NCBI GenBank assembly: GCA_030632465.1
Contig: DAOVUR010000104.1
Location: forward strand, 1 to 6,826
Source: a bacterium
GTDB lineage: Bacteria > Verrucomicrobiota > Kiritimatiellia > UBA8416 > CAMZLY01
Length of the DNA: 6,826 bases
Direction of reading: 5' to 3'
The notes beneath the pieces were generated by a model that was not told where the DNA came from, did not search any database, and saw only the letters and a list, made by a program, of their open reading frames with translations. Both the position numbers and the translations under genes were made by a program. Below are positions 6,483 through 6,826 of the stretch, in pieces. The first letter of the stretch is position 1. Each line of letters begins with the position of its first letter.

Positions 6483-6826
6483 ATGAGTAATAGAGTCGTA
6501 GTTGATGCTGTTGTAGGTGTGGATGAACTTCAGGAAATTGAAGAGTTCTGTTCTCAATCATGTGAGCTGTCTGACATTGTAAAGTTTATTGGTGATGAGT
6601 TTTCGATCAAGGTCTCAACGGATAAAGATATAGTAGAAGGTTTTATTGCTGATAGCTCTAATCTGCCGGGAGCGGCATTGGCTGTAGCAAGGCCAGTTAC
6701 AGAATGGGAATGCGCTATACTCTTGAATGTATTTTTTAATGCCAAGATTCCTTATACAATTTCCAGTGGGAAATCCAACCTTACAGGCAGTGCTACTCCG
6801 CCAGAAGGCGTTATTATATCTTTAAG
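6483..6826 (+). CDS. FAD-binding oxidase of the GlcD/PCMH type, N-terminal part
   Basis: The first 114 codons are present and the gene runs off the right edge. The ATG at 6483 has GAGG 6 nt upstream. Residues 56-60 (ADSSN), LAVARPVTEWE (66-76), KIPYTISSGKSNLTGSATP (88-106) and the run to VIISL match the start of a PCMH-type FAD domain. In that domain 'vaRP.t..ev', a glycine-rich pyrophosphate-binding loop and 'P..GvvlSl' occur in this order. Family members include glycolate oxidase GlcD and D-lactate dehydrogenases, which oxidise 2-hydroxy acids. The loop reads SSGKSNLTGSA rather than the common GGGTGLSGGA, so it is a diverged branch. The substrate cannot be named from this fragment. It is divergent from xseB across a 161 bp gap with no clear promoter. 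Confidence 0.75.
   Translation, partial: MSNRVVVDAVVGVDELQEIEEFCSQSCELSDIVKFIGDEFSIKVSTDKDIVEGFIADSSNLPGAALAVARPVTEWECAILLNVFFNAKIPYTISSGKSNLTGSATPPEGVIISL

Overview
The window looks like a chromosomal segment of a Gram-negative, fairly AT-rich bacterium. It encodes an LPS-export permease, a lipid A-type acyltransferase and a type IV pilus retraction ATPase, which imply an outer membrane with LPS or a related glycolipid. The XseB sequence and overall gene style remind me of the PVC superphylum (Verrucomicrobiota, Kiritimatiellota or Lentisphaerota). That is a guess from memory of the families, not something the sequence proves.

Layout. At the left edge, on the minus strand, lies the C-terminal part of a DUF547-like protein (1-237). 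It runs off the window, and its frame is closed by a stop not far upstream of its only ATG, so it may be a 5'-truncated relic. Five genes then run on the plus strand: an LptF/LptG permease (369-1469), a PilT-family ATPase (1512-2600), an LpxL/HtrB-type acyltransferase (2621-3556, start uncertain), a UDP-N-acetylhexosamine dehydrogenase of the WbpA/TviB type (3655-4974) and a UDP-glucuronate 4-epimerase-type SDR enzyme (5090-6046). The first three are tightly spaced and probably one transcript. The last two follow 98 and 115 bp gaps that carry short ATTA-based tandem repeats. The epimerase converges on xseB (minus, 6055-6321), leaving only 8 bp between the stop codons. A divergent FAD-binding oxidase begins at 6483 and is cut by the right edge.

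How the genes fit together. Four of the five plus-strand genes serve the cell surface. The acyltransferase would complete the lipid anchor, the permease would help extract the finished glycolipid from the inner membrane, and the dehydrogenase and epimerase would make an activated uronic acid sugar for O-antigen, capsule or exopolysaccharide. PilT is the odd member, because no other pilus gene is visible. The xseB and oxidase genes are unrelated housekeeping or metabolic genes.

I see no CRISPR array, RNA gene, insertion sequence or phage gene, and no convincing new system. The observations most worth a second look are the short tandem repeats beside the stop codons, the decayed DUF547 fragment, the PilT placement and the mismatch between the dehydrogenase and epimerase subfamilies. 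No gene-free stretch exceeds 300 bases; the longest is the 161 bp between xseB and the oxidase.
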